Part shown: piece by piece, positions 1 to 8,902 of the stretch
Position numbering within the stretch: position 1 is the stretch's first letter
Layout of the letters: every line of letters begins with the position of its first letter
DNA from: Bacteroides nordii WAL 11050 = JCM 12987
GTDB lineage: Bacteria; Bacteroidota; Bacteroidia; Bacteroidales; Bacteroidaceae
Assembly: GCA_000613465.1 (NCBI GenBank)
Contig: BAJA01000011.1
Coordinates: 62,001 to 126,000 of the forward strand
Reading direction: 5' to 3'
Length of the DNA stretch: 64,000 nt
The notes under the pieces: generated by a model
What the model was told of the DNA's origin: nothing
The model's input: the letters and a program-made list of their open reading frames with translations, nothing else
The model's database searches: none
Made by a program: the position numbers and the translations under genes

Positions 1-1311
1 GGCATGAACGGTACGTTGGACATGCCCTACGGTGATGCCCGGAAATGGGATGCACATTACTACCGTACGCGTGCTGCTATCGATTATCTGCATCAATTTG
101 GCAAGATAGACCTGAGTGTAGCAGGACACTTCGGATTAAATAATTTCAACTATGAGCCTTATGGTTTTTCTTTCAAGAAACAGAAGTTCACTTCAGGCGA
201 TCTGCATTTCGGAGTGAAGTCTACAGACGAAACAATGCCGTTACAGTTTAATGCAGAAACCAACCTGATGCTTTATGACCGGCAACACAACCAATTCTTC
301 GGTGGTGTGAATGAGACGCAAATACGTACCAAAGCCATTGTCAGCGGCAACATCAGCGACGAGCAACAAATAAGTATTGCTTTCAAAATGAACAACCTCA
401 TCTACAATAATAAAAGAGACTTTTATAATGAAGAGATAAAGAGCATTTTCAAAAGCCGTACCGTCGTAGACTTAAACCCGTACTACGAACTCAACAACGA
501 TGATTGGCGACTGCACTTAGGAGCCAATGTTGATTTCTCTTTCGGTAATGGCAAATCATTTCGTGTCTCTCCGGATGTAACCATACAATATGTATTCTCA
601 GACAGTTATGTGGTCTACGCCAATGCTACAGGGGGCAGACAACTCAATGACCTGCGCCGATTGGAGACTTATAACCCATACAGCGACCCTTCTAACGAGG
701 TGAGAGATACCTATGAGCAGCTCAATGCCACTTTAGGATTCAAAGCCAGCCCTGTAACAGGTTTATGGTTTAATCTCTTTGCCGGATATCAGAATCTCAA
801 AGACGATCTGTATCAGATAGAAAATAGCTGGATAGGCGGAACAGGCGGCAATTTCATTGATCTGAGACAAACCTCAACGAATAATATCTATGCCGGACTC
901 AGTGCCAGTTATACCTACAAGGACTTGTTTACACTCTCAGGTGAAGGTATCTACCGCCATTGGAAAGCCAGTGATGCCTACACAGATAATGTATCTTCCC
1001 CGAATTATAATCCCGCTCTGTGGATGAAACCAGAGACAGAGCTAAATTTTAAAGCAGAGATACATCCCATTCCGGCTCTGTGGTTAAATATAGGTTATCA
1101 ATATATCTGGCGGGCTGAAAGATATTACGGATTTAGCAAAACATTCTTCCCCGCCGTCAGCGATCTTAATATAGGAGCCACTTATCACTTATTTAAAGGA
1201 GTCTCTGTCTATGCAAAGGCGGATAACCTGTTAAACAAGAAATTCCAGCGTTATCTGCTCTATCCCACTGAAGGAATTAACTTCCTGGGCGGTCTAAGTT
1301 TCCGATTCTGA
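1..1311 (+). CDS. TonB-dependent receptor, C-terminal part (5' end outside window)
   Basis: The reading frame is open at the left edge, so only the last 436 or so residues of the gene are present. The protein is rich in alternating aromatic and polar residues (for example YVVYANATGG, LFAGYQNLKDD, GLSASYTYKD), the pattern of transmembrane beta-strands. It ends in an aromatic residue after GGLSFRF, the usual C-terminal signal of outer-membrane barrels. The segment SVYAKADNLLNKKFQRY close to the end matches the conserved 'N-L-(L/F)-(N/D)-K' region of TonB-dependent receptor barrels. Its job would be energized uptake across the outer membrane, but the plug and TonB box lie outside the window, so the substrate cannot be guessed. 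No neighbouring SusD-like gene follows it, so it is not an obvious SusC. The next gene is on the opposite strand. Confidence 0.8.
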   Translation, partial: GMNGTLDMPYGDARKWDAHYYRTRAAIDYLHQFGKIDLSVAGHFGLNNFNYEPYGFSFKKQKFTSGDLHFGVKSTDETMPLQFNAETNLMLYDRQHNQFFGGVNETQIRTKAIVSGNISDEQQISIAFKMNNLIYNNKRDFYNEEIKSIFKSRTVVDLNPYYELNNDDWRLHLGANVDFSFGNGKSFRVSPDVTIQYVFSDSYVVYANATGGRQLNDLRRLETYNPYSDPSNEVRDTYEQLNATLGFKASPVTGLWFNLFAGYQNLKDDLYQIENSWIGGTGGNFIDLRQTSTNNIYAGLSASYTYKDLFTLSGEGIYRHWKASDAYTDNVSSPNYNPALWMKPETELNFKAEIHPIPALWLNIGYQYIWRAERYYGFSKTFFPAVSDLNIGATYHLFKGVSVYAKADNLLNKKFQRYLLYPTEGINFLGGLSFRF

Positions 1312-1400
1312 ATACCACTGGCATCTCCTGTAACTTCGGACCAACGCAACAGGTATATAAGAGGAGGTGCCAAAAGTAAAATTCGCTATCGTTAAAACAC

Positions 1401-1458
1401 AGATTAACGCTAATTCACGCAGAGATTACATTTAATCTGCGGTAATTAGCGTTAATCT
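1401..1458. repeat. Intergenic hairpin, 15-bp perfect stem
   Basis: Positions 1401-1415 (AGATTAACGCTAATT) are the exact reverse complement of 1444-1458. Inside them GCAGAgATT (about 1419-1427) can pair with AATCTGC (1434-1440), giving a long two-step stem. It lies between the convergent ends of the receptor gene and the HU-like gene, so it may act as a bidirectional transcription end or be a copy of an interspersed repeat. A weaker stem also lies upstream: GGCATCTCCT near 1320 against AGGAGGTGCC near 1362. Confidence 0.7.
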
Positions 1459-1552
1459 GCGTTTCTAAAGTTACATATTGATAAGCTTTCTCAGACTTTT
1501 AATACACCTTTTAATCCCAGGTTCCGCGAGTAAAATCCGGTACTTCAATCAG

Positions 1553-2038
1553 CTAATCCTCCAATCTCTCTCCCGGCAAATCGCCTTGCGCTTTCTCTTC
1601 CTTTATCACCTCTTTGCTCAGCATCGATTTCGGGAAATAACTCGACAACGGTATACGAATAAACTTCATTTTCCTGATTTGCCGTGTTAACCAACGATCT
1701 GCTATAAAATAAATGCGCGACACTTCCACTGTCGCCGGAGTTACATCTTCCGGACGTTCTGCTCCCGGACTGGTAAGAGCCACCTGAAATGTACCGATTC
1801 CTTTCAGATTCACCGAATATCCTTCTGCCAGAAGTTCTCCCAGCACCAAAGAGACATCCGTCAGGATACCTTGTACTTCACCTTCACGGAATCCGGCCCG
1901 TTCCGCTACGATGCGCGCTACATCTTCCTCCGTTTTACCACCGCGCTCCTGCAGCTTTTTCTGTACGGCATACCACCGCACTTTCTTATTGCCGCCTATG
2001 ACGCTCACTTTCTTTCTTACTAAATAGGGTATTGACAT
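1553..2038 (-). CDS. HU-family DNA-binding protein, extended Bacteroidetes type
   Basis: This 161-residue protein has an HU/IHF-like fold with a longer N-terminus than classic HU. The region VNLKGIGTFQVAL (about residues 95-108) corresponds to the glycine-containing beta-turn that leads into the DNA-binding arms (VSLVGFGTF in the classic HU of this window). The N-terminal stretch KVRWYAVQKKLQERGGKTEEDVARIVAERAGF covers the dimerization helices. The C-terminal 35 residues are basic and unlike HU. Proteins of this kind are common in Bacteroides and probably bind DNA as dimers, but their specific role is not known. It is transcribed away from topA; the 423-bp divergent spacer carries the 23-bp repeat array. 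A classic 90-residue HU gene is at 8903-9175, so this is the second HU-type gene here. Confidence 0.85.
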   Translation of the reverse strand: MSIPYLVRKKVSVIGGNKKVRWYAVQKKLQERGGKTEEDVARIVAERAGFREGEVQGILTDVSLVLGELLAEGYSVNLKGIGTFQVALTSPGAERPEDVTPATVEVSRIYFIADRWLTRQIRKMKFIRIPLSSYFPKSMLSKEVIKEEKAQGDLPGERLED

Positions 2039-2100
2039 TTTCTTATAAGTGTTTATTGATTAGGGTTTAAACATCCGATGCTTTTCTCGTAGTTCTTCGT

Positions 2101-2195
2101 TGTTTTACATGTACATCTAAAGCAGTACGACATGTACATCTCAGACAGTACGACATGTGCATGTGGAGCAGCTTTACATGTACATGTAAAACAAT
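2101..2195. repeat. Array A: four palindromic units at 23-bp spacing
   Basis: The core ACATGTACAT (ACATGTGCAT in the third unit) starts at 2107, 2130, 2153 and 2176, exactly 23 bp apart each time. The first and last units are near-perfect reverse complements: TTGTTTTACATGTACAT opens the array and ATGTACATGTAAAACAA closes it, so the whole array can fold on itself. It lies between the HU-like gene and topA, which point away from each other. The rest of the 2039-2461 spacer holds the topA promoter and AT-rich sequence; no further gene is seen. See the similar arrays at 30661-30752, 61367-61455 and 21611-21725. Confidence 0.85.
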
Positions 2196-2377
2196 GGGCG
2201 ATTACGACAAAGATAACCTTTCTTTACGGGGAAAGCAAACAATCCCGGTAAGAAAAGCAGATTTGGTTAAAACATATCTTCACACACCCCACCTCTTCCG
2301 AGTCCTAAAAAAAGTCTTTTTTTGCAAAAAAGAAACAGATTCTCTCTATATTATAAGGTAAGGAAAATGTTTTTTTC

Positions 2378-2385
2378 TACTTTTG
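2378..2385 (+). promoter_or_regulatory. Bacteroides-type -7 box for topA
   Basis: TACTTTTG matches the Bacteroides sigma-ABfr -7 consensus TAnnTTTG and lies 76 bp upstream of the topA start. No clear TTTG -33 box is visible at the expected distance. Confidence 0.5.
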
Positions 2386-2461
2386 CCTCCGAATTTTATG
2401 ATGTAAAGAGGTTGTAACTTAGAAAGACATCCCCCCCGGCATCCTTATTAAAGTAAAAACT

Positions 2462-4807
2462 ATGCAGAAAAACCTTGTAATTGTCGAGTCTCCAGCCAAA
2501 GCAAAAACGATTGAAAAGTTTCTTGGGAAAGATTTTAAAGTACTTTCCAGTTACGGACATATCCGGGACTTGAAGAAGAAAGAATTTAGTATTGATATCC
2601 AAAAAGATTTCAAGCCGAATTATGAAATACCTGCAGATAAAAAAGAACTGGTAGCGAAATTGCAAGCAGAAGCCCAAAAGGCAGATGTCGTATGGCTCGC
2701 ATCCGATGAGGACCGCGAGGGAGAAGCTATCGCCTGGCATCTTTATGAAGTGCTAAAGCTAAAGCCGGAACAAACAAAACGAATTGTCTTTCATGAAATC
2801 ACCAAGACTGCCATATTAAAAGCAATCGAAAATCCGCGTGAAATCGACATCAACCTGGTAAATGCACAACAGGCCCGACGTATCCTCGACCGTATCGTAG
2901 GTTTTGAGCTTTCTCCCGTATTGTGGAAAAAAGTTAAACCTGCTCTTTCTGCCGGACGTGTACAGTCGGTGGCTGTCCGCCTGATCGTAGAACGCGAACG
3001 TGAAATACAAGCATTCAAAAGCGAAGCTTCCTACCGTGTTACAGCCATATTCCTTGTGCCGGACACTGACGGCAAACTGGTAGAAATGAAAGCCGAACTG
3101 GCCCATCGCCTCAAAACCAAAGAAGAGGCGAAGGCATTTCTTGAAACCTGTAAAGAGGCTACCTTCACCATTGAAGATATTACCAAACGTCCGATAAAGA
3201 AAAGTCCGGCGGCACCATTTACCACTTCTACCCTGCAACAGGAAGCAGCGCGTAAATTAGGCTATACGGTAGCACAAACCATGATGCTGGCACAAAAGCT
3301 ATACGAAGCCGGATTCATTACTTATATGCGTACCGACTCGGTAAACCTTTCGGAATATGCAACCGAAGGAAGCAAACAGGCTATCATCAACATGATGGGC
3401 GAAAGGTATGTGCACCCGCGCCACTTCACTACAAAAACCAAAGGAGCACAGGAAGCGCACGAAGCGATCCGTCCTACCTATATGGAAAATGCTACCGTGG
3501 AAGCTTCTTCACAAGAGAAAAGGTTGTATGACCTGATATGGAAGCGTACCATTGCTTCACAGATGGCCGAAGCCGAACTGGAAAAAACAACAGCTACTAT
3601 CGGTATCAGTACCAGTAATGATGCTTTCACAGCAATCGGAGAGGTAGTAACCTTTGATGGCTTCCTGCGTGTATATAAAGAGTCTTATGATGATGATACC
3701 GAACAGGAAGACGAAAGCCATCTGCTTCCCCCATTGAAAAAAGGGCAGGTGCTTGACCATAAAGATATTGTAGCAACAGAGCGCTTCACCCAGCGTCCGT
3801 CACGCTATACCGAAGCCAGCCTGGTACGCAAGCTGGAAGAACTTGGAATTGGGCGTCCTTCAACATATGCACCTACTATCTCTACCATCCAGCAACGTGA
3901 ATATGTGGAGAAAGGCGATAAACCGGGAGAAGAGCGGTCATTTAATATACTGACACTCAAAGACAAAAAGATAACTGATGCCATACATACTGAAATAGTA
4001 GGAGCAGAAAAATCGAAACTGATTCCTACGGATATCGGAACTGTAGTAAACGACTTTTTGAACGAATACTTCTCTAATATTCTGGATTATAACTTCACAG
4101 CCAATATTGAGAAAGAGTTTGATGAAGTGGCAGACGGAGAGAAGAAATGGACTGCTATCATGAAACACTTCTACAAAGGATTTCATCCATCTGTAGAGTC
4201 AACTTTAGCCACAAAGAGCGAACATAAAGTAGGCGAACGTATCTTAGGTGAAGAGCCGGGAACGGGTAAGGTTGTATCCGTAAAGATCGGACGATTCGGA
4301 CCGGTTATACAGATCGGGAGTACAGATTCCGAAGAAAAGCCGCGTTTTGCCCGTTTGGAGAAAGGGTTGTCAATGGAAACGATTACCCTGAAAGAAGCGC
4401 TGGAATTATTCAAACTTCCGCGGGTAGTAGGAGAATATGAAGACAAAGAGGTAAGTATAGGTACAGGCCGTTTCGGCCCTTATGTTCGTCATGACAACAA
4501 GTATATATCTCTGCCGAAAACACTTGATCCGATGGCTATAACGCTTGAAGAAGCAATCGAACTGATCCAGGAGAAACGTGCAACAGAGGCCCAAAAGCAT
4601 ATCAAAGAATTTGCAGAAGAACCGGAATTACAAATTCTGAACGGAAGATACGGCCCTTACATTGCTTACAAGGGCAGTAATTATAAGATCCCGAAAGATG
4701 TAGTCCCACAGGATCTGAATCTTCAAACTTGTCTTGATATTATAAAACTACAAAGTGAGAAGGCCGCCACTACTCCGAAAAAAGGACGGGCGACAAAGAA
4801 GAAATAA
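2462..4807 (+). CDS. topA: DNA topoisomerase I (type IA)
   Basis: This 781-residue enzyme relaxes negative supercoils by cutting one DNA strand through a 5'-phosphotyrosine. The Toprim domain opens with LVIVESPAKAKTIEKFLG (residues 5-22) and has the acidic metal site SDEDREGE (81-88). The catalytic tyrosine is in GFITYMRTDS, at about residue 288, with the usual arginine two positions later. The C-terminal third holds repeated GRxGPY/V modules (for example GTGRFGPYVRHD and NGRYGPYIAYKG) of the topoisomerase C-terminal repeat type in place of zinc fingers, then a short lysine-rich tail. Length is normal for Bacteroidetes TopA. The start ATG has a good promoter upstream and the N-terminus aligns with the family. 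The gene is monocistronic, closed by a long inverted repeat right at its stop codon. Confidence 0.98.
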   Translation: MQKNLVIVESPAKAKTIEKFLGKDFKVLSSYGHIRDLKKKEFSIDIQKDFKPNYEIPADKKELVAKLQAEAQKADVVWLASDEDREGEAIAWHLYEVLKLKPEQTKRIVFHEITKTAILKAIENPREIDINLVNAQQARRILDRIVGFELSPVLWKKVKPALSAGRVQSVAVRLIVEREREIQAFKSEASYRVTAIFLVPDTDGKLVEMKAELAHRLKTKEEAKAFLETCKEATFTIEDITKRPIKKSPAAPFTTSTLQQEAARKLGYTVAQTMMLAQKLYEAGFITYMRTDSVNLSEYATEGSKQAIINMMGERYVHPRHFTTKTKGAQEAHEAIRPTYMENATVEASSQEKRLYDLIWKRTIASQMAEAELEKTTATIGISTSNDAFTAIGEVVTFDGFLRVYKESYDDDTEQEDESHLLPPLKKGQVLDHKDIVATERFTQRPSRYTEASLVRKLEELGIGRPSTYAPTISTIQQREYVEKGDKPGEERSFNILTLKDKKITDAIHTEIVGAEKSKLIPTDIGTVVNDFLNEYFSNILDYNFTANIEKEFDEVADGEKKWTAIMKHFYKGFHPSVESTLATKSEHKVGERILGEEPGTGKVVSVKIGRFGPVIQIGSTDSEEKPRFARLEKGLSMETITLKEALELFKLPRVVGEYEDKEVSIGTGRFGPYVRHDNKYISLPKTLDPMAITLEEAIELIQEKRATEAQKHIKEFAEEPELQILNGRYGPYIAYKGSNYKIPKDVVPQDLNLQTCLDIIKLQSEKAATTPKKGRATKKK

Positions 4808-4875
4808 AAAGTATATCCAAGCTAAAAGGGCATTCTGGGATTCCGGAATGCCCTTTTAGCTTGGATATACTTTTT
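4806..4875 (+). terminator. Terminator after topA, perfect 30-bp inverted repeat
   Basis: Positions 4806-4835 and 4846-4875 are perfect reverse complements over 30 bp, separated by 10 nt, and the right arm ends in a T-run. The stem begins inside the TAA stop codon of topA. This is far longer than the 10-15 bp of a usual intrinsic terminator. Confidence 0.85.
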
Positions 4876-4910
4876 TCCTAATATTCAGTTGTTTATATTC
4901 TTTTTGTTCG

Positions 4911-4918
4911 TATATTTG
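4911..4918 (+). promoter_or_regulatory. Bacteroides-type -7 box for the LruC-domain gene
   Basis: TATATTTG fits TAnnTTTG and lies 28 bp before the start codon at 4947. The -33 element is weak (TTGT near 4889). Confidence 0.5.
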
Positions 4919-4946
4919 CAGCGCAAACATACGAACATTTTAGTAT

Positions 4947-6905
4947 ATGAAAAAAAGTCTCACACAAACATTACAGATTGCCAGTATATCACTGCTAATC
5001 AGTTTATCTTCCTGCGTTAAAGATGTTGATTTATCACAATCCGTACCCAAACCGGTAAAAGGTGATTATTTCGACTTTCAAACCACCCTTGATTGTCCGA
5101 TAAACATAGATCTAGGATTGGAAGATTATCCGGTCTTAATAGAAGTCTACGGTGAAAATCCTTTTGAAGATACCGATGGAGTCATTATTAAAAAAGACAT
5201 TGAACCCCTTTATCGCGGTATCACAGATGAACAAGGAAAGCTGGAAGGACAAACCGTACTCCCGTCTTACCTGAAGAAAGCATATATCTACTCTCCTTAT
5301 GCAGGTGTTCCTTTTATTGAAACAGAGATTACAGCAAATGGGATCTTTGCTGACGTCCATACAGCAAAATCACAAACAAGAGCGACTGTAACCAGAAGCA
5401 TGCCGTATACTTACCCTGCGGACATGAAAGTAATAGGCGATTGGGACATATTCGGCTATCCGGCTTACCTGACACCTAACCGCTTTAATTTCCCCGAGAA
5501 TGAGTTATATTATATCACCGAGGCTACAAAAATCAAAGACTATTCAAAAGGTATGCGAGGTACTCACCCCGAATACTTCGATCCGGATAATGAAAGAGGA
5601 ATACCTATCATCAAAAAAACAAAAGTGAATCTGGTTATGATAGGTAAGTATGCACCGGCAGTAAGCAATACAATTATTTATTATACTTACCCTACCGGAC
5701 AGGAACCTGCATCCGTTAATGATATCCAGAAAATAATAGCCTATCCGGTATCCGCCGGGATCTCCTGTGGCAGTACAGTACAATTGCGGTACTGGAATGA
5801 AAAAGACGGAAAATTCGAAGATGAATTTCCGGAAGGAGTTACTATCGGTTGGGGAGTTTCTTCCAGTTCGTTTAAAGACGGTAATGTAGGAAGCTCCGGC
5901 GGAAACCATAATTACTATTCAACCGACAAACTGAACACAAGAAGTGGGGATGAAAATGCACAGCATACTATCGCTATTTTCAATAAAGATTACAGTTCAG
6001 TGATTATTGGTATGGAAGACAGACCTATAGCAAATATCTCTAACTACACGGATGTTGTATTGTATCTTCATACAGACGTATCGGGAGCTATTGGCGGGAA
6101 TAATATACCGGATCTGGAAAAGCCGGAAAATCCCGGTCCTTCAGAAGAGGATAACTACACGACATATTTTGGAATGCTTTCCTTTGAAGACCTATGGCCC
6201 AAAGAAGGAGATTATGACATGAATGATGTAGTGATTTACTATGAATCAAAAGTGTACAAAAACGATAAGAATCAAATCATTGCAACAGAAGATCTGATAC
6301 TTCCTTATTGGGATGGTGCAGGATATGATAAGTTTAATGGATTCGGATACCAACTATCCGTTACGCCTGACAAAGTAAACTCCGTACAGATAACATCTGA
6401 GAACTACGAATTTACTTCGAGCCCTTTGTTCCAGTTTGACAGTAAAGGTCTTGAAGAAAGAGTTGACAACGATAATGCAATAATCATACTTGCTGACGAC
6501 ATGAAAAAGGCAACCAAACAGCATAGTAAGTTTATTGTAAAAACTACATTTGCAAGTCCGCAGTCCGAATCAACTTTCTTACTGCCTCCTTATAACCCGT
6601 TCATTATTATCGATGCACACGAAGAAAGAGGTAAAGAATTACATCTGCCCAATTATGCACCCACCAAACGAATGGATACAAGCTATTTTGGCACTAAGAA
6701 CGACATCTCCGATCCGACACAACAGATGTATTACATAGGAAAAGAGAACATGCCATATGCCATAAATATCCCCAATATTAAAAACTTTGACTATAAGAAA
6801 GAGGAAGAGGGAACACGTATAGACATGCTCTATCCGGAATTCACACGGTGGGTTCAAAGCCATGGAACTGAAAATGCAGACTGGTATTTACATAAGAAAA
6901 AGTAA
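4947..6905 (+). CDS. LruC-domain lipoprotein
   Basis: This 652-residue protein starts with a lipoprotein signal (ISLLISLSSC), with cysteine at about residue 23, so it should be anchored to the outer or inner membrane. The central part contains FGMLSFEDLWPKEGDYDMND (about residues 408-427), the acidic signature of the LruC / DUF4842 domain. That domain is known from surface lipoproteins; its biochemical role is not established, though the acidic D-Y-D-M-N-D motif is suggestive of metal binding (inference). The region before it contains beta-rich segments and a short Pro/Gly linker (PDLEKPENPGPSEEDN). The sequence after the lipid cysteine (VKDVDLSQSVPKP) resembles that of the lipoprotein at 25516 (IEEKDLSQISKVPEP), so the two probably belong to one exported family at their N-termini. 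The gene stands alone between two perfect 30-bp inverted repeats. Confidence 0.85.
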   Translation: MKKSLTQTLQIASISLLISLSSCVKDVDLSQSVPKPVKGDYFDFQTTLDCPINIDLGLEDYPVLIEVYGENPFEDTDGVIIKKDIEPLYRGITDEQGKLEGQTVLPSYLKKAYIYSPYAGVPFIETEITANGIFADVHTAKSQTRATVTRSMPYTYPADMKVIGDWDIFGYPAYLTPNRFNFPENELYYITEATKIKDYSKGMRGTHPEYFDPDNERGIPIIKKTKVNLVMIGKYAPAVSNTIIYYTYPTGQEPASVNDIQKIIAYPVSAGISCGSTVQLRYWNEKDGKFEDEFPEGVTIGWGVSSSSFKDGNVGSSGGNHNYYSTDKLNTRSGDENAQHTIAIFNKDYSSVIIGMEDRPIANISNYTDVVLYLHTDVSGAIGGNNIPDLEKPENPGPSEEDNYTTYFGMLSFEDLWPKEGDYDMNDVVIYYESKVYKNDKNQIIATEDLILPYWDGAGYDKFNGFGYQLSVTPDKVNSVQITSENYEFTSSPLFQFDSKGLEERVDNDNAIIILADDMKKATKQHSKFIVKTTFASPQSESTFLLPPYNPFIIIDAHEERGKELHLPNYAPTKRMDTSYFGTKNDISDPTQQMYYIGKENMPYAINIPNIKNFDYKKEEEGTRIDMLYPEFTRWVQSHGTENADWYLHKKK

Positions 6906-6942
6906 GATCAGCATCTCTTTCCCGGAATAACGGGTGGAGCAG

Positions 6943-7012
6943 ACAAAACAGAGCGTGCGGGAGTTCTTTAGTATATGATTCAACTAAAGAACTCCCGCAC
7001 GCTCTGTTTTGT
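6943..7012. terminator. Bidirectional terminator, perfect 30-bp inverted repeat
   Basis: Positions 6943-6972 are the exact reverse complement of 6983-7012, with a 10-nt loop. It lies between the convergent LruC-domain gene and argS, so it can end transcription from both sides. A/T-rich arms at both ends give U-runs in each direction. Confidence 0.85.
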
Positions 7013-7024
7013 TCACTGAAATCC

Positions 7025-8817
7025 TTACATTCTTGCAGGAACCTCAATTCCTAACAATCCCATACCAAGACGAACAACCTTAGCCACATTGGCAGATAAA
7101 GCGACACGGAATACTTTTACCGCCTCGTTCTCTTCACGCAAGATGCTAAAGTCGTGATAGAACTGGTTATATTCTTTCACCAAATCATATGTATAGTTGG
7201 CAATAACAGATGGGCTGTAATCCGTTCCGGCCTGTGCTACAACAGCTGCAAAGTCGGCTACCATCTGGATAAGTCCTTCTTCTTTCTCACTTAATTCGAC
7301 GCCTGAAGGAAGTTGCGCAGGTATAACAATACCACTCTCGGCAGCCTTGCGGAGTACCGACTGAATACGTGCATATGTATACTGAATGAACGGACCTGTA
7401 TTCCCGTTAAAGTCGATAGACTCTTTCGGGTTGAAAGTCATATTCTTACGTGCATCCACTTTAAGAATAAAGTATTTCAATGCACCCAAGCCTACAATAC
7501 GGGCGATATCGTCTGCTTCTTCCCTGGTCAGTCCGTCCAGTTTTCCAAGTTCCTGAGAGGTCTCTTTCGCTGTAGCAATCATCTCCTCCATCAGATCATC
7601 TGCATCTACAACGGTTCCTTCACGGGATTTCATTTTGCCTTCGGGCAATTCCACCATACCATAAGAGAAATGCACAAGGCTCTTACCCCACTCAAATCCT
7701 AACTTATCAAGCAAAATAGAAAGCACCTGGAAGTGATAATTCTGTTCGTTACCTACCACATAAATCATCTTATCAATAGGATAATCGGCAAAACGCAATT
7801 TGGCTGTACCAATATCCTGGGTCATATAAACAGAGGTACCATCCGCACGAAGCAAGAGTTTATGGTCAAGTCCTTCCCCCGTCAGGTCAGCCCACACCGA
7901 ACCATCTTCCTTCTTGTAGAAAAAGCCTTTCTCCAGTCCTTCCATGACCTTTTCTTTTCCTTCGAGATATGTATTGGATTCATAGTATATCTTATCAAAA
8001 CTAACTCCCATCTTACGGTAAGTTTCATCGAATCCGGCATATACCCAATTGTTCATCATTGTCCACAAGGCACGCACCTCCGGATCACCGGCTTCCCACT
8101 TCACTAACATTTCACGGGCTTCATTCATCAACGGAGAAGCAGCTTCGGCCTCTTCTTTTGTCATACCACCCTTCATGAGCTCAGCTACTTCAGCCTTATA
8201 ATGCTTATCAAAAGAGACGTAATAGTCACCTACCAGATGGTCTCCTTTTTTCCGGACGACTCAGGAGTCTCACCGTTACCATAAAGTTTCCATGCCAGCA
8301 TAGACTTGCAGATATGAATACCACGATCATTCACAATATTGGTTTTTACCACCTTATTGCCGTTTGCCATCACAATATTGGCAAGTGCATTACCCAACAG
8401 GTTATTACGTACATGACCCAAGTGAAGTGGTTTATTGGTGTTAGGGGAAGAGTACTCAATCATTACCAACGGAGAATTATCATCTGCGGCAGTGATTCCG
8501 TATTGTTCATCGGCATGGATCACATTCAACAGTTCAATCCATGCAGAAGAGGCAATAGTCAAGTTCAGGAAACCTTTAATCACATTAAAAGCAGCTACTG
8601 CCGGCTCATTGGCCTGCAAATACTCACCGATTTCCTGTGCCGTCTGCTCCGGTCCTTTCTTCGACATACGCAGAAAAGGGAACACAACCAGGGTCAGATG
8701 TCCTTCAAATTCTTTTTTAGTTTTCTGCAACTGCACCTGCACGGCAGGTACCTCCTGACCGTAAAGGGCTTTCAGTCCGTTTATTACGGAATCCACAAGT
8801 TTATTCTCTATATTCAT
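7025..8817 (-). pseudogene. argS: Arginyl-tRNA synthetase, interrupted by one -1 frameshift
   Basis: ArgS charges tRNA-Arg with arginine in the cytoplasm and is essential. The first part (8817 down to 8230) holds the N-terminal tRNA-recognition domain and the class I motif HLGHV (after SSPNTNKPL). The second part (from about 8229 down to 7025) holds the rest of the catalytic domain and the anticodon-binding domain ending in GLLGIEVPARM. They are in different frames. Adding one A to the A6 run at 8246-8251 (minus-strand reading GGA AAA AAG) joins them as SGKKGDHLVGDYY and gives a 597-residue protein, the normal length. The run reads A AAA AAG in frame, a strong -1 slippery heptamer, and a -1 slip there would restore the same residues. 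A sequencing error in the run is the simplest explanation. The start at 8817 (MNIENKLVD) fits the family better than the upstream in-frame codon. Confidence 0.9.
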
Positions 8818-8839
8818 AGTTACATTTTTTTTCTGCGCG

Positions 8840-8847
8840 CAAAGATA
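8840..8847 (-). promoter_or_regulatory. Bacteroides-type -7 box for argS
   Basis: Read on the minus strand this is TATCTTTG, a match to TAnnTTTG, 23 bp before the argS start at 8817. It abuts the terminator hairpin of the upstream hup gene. Confidence 0.55.
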
Positions 8848-8882
8848 CAAAAAAGGAGGCGTTAGCACGTCTCCTTTTTTGT
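8847..8882 (-). terminator. Terminator of hup
   Basis: ACAAAAAAGGAG (8847-8858) pairs perfectly with CTCCTTTTTTGT (8871-8882) around a 12-nt loop. On the minus strand it follows the hup stop codon by about 20 nt and ends in a T-run. Confidence 0.8.
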
Positions 8883-8902
8883 AAATCTTTCAACTATATA
8901 GC

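Noticed and set aside
2101..2195. CRISPR array
   Set aside because: Units follow each other directly at 23 bp with no unique spacers, there are only four, and no cas gene is present in the window. The same holds for the arrays at 30661, 61367 and 21611.
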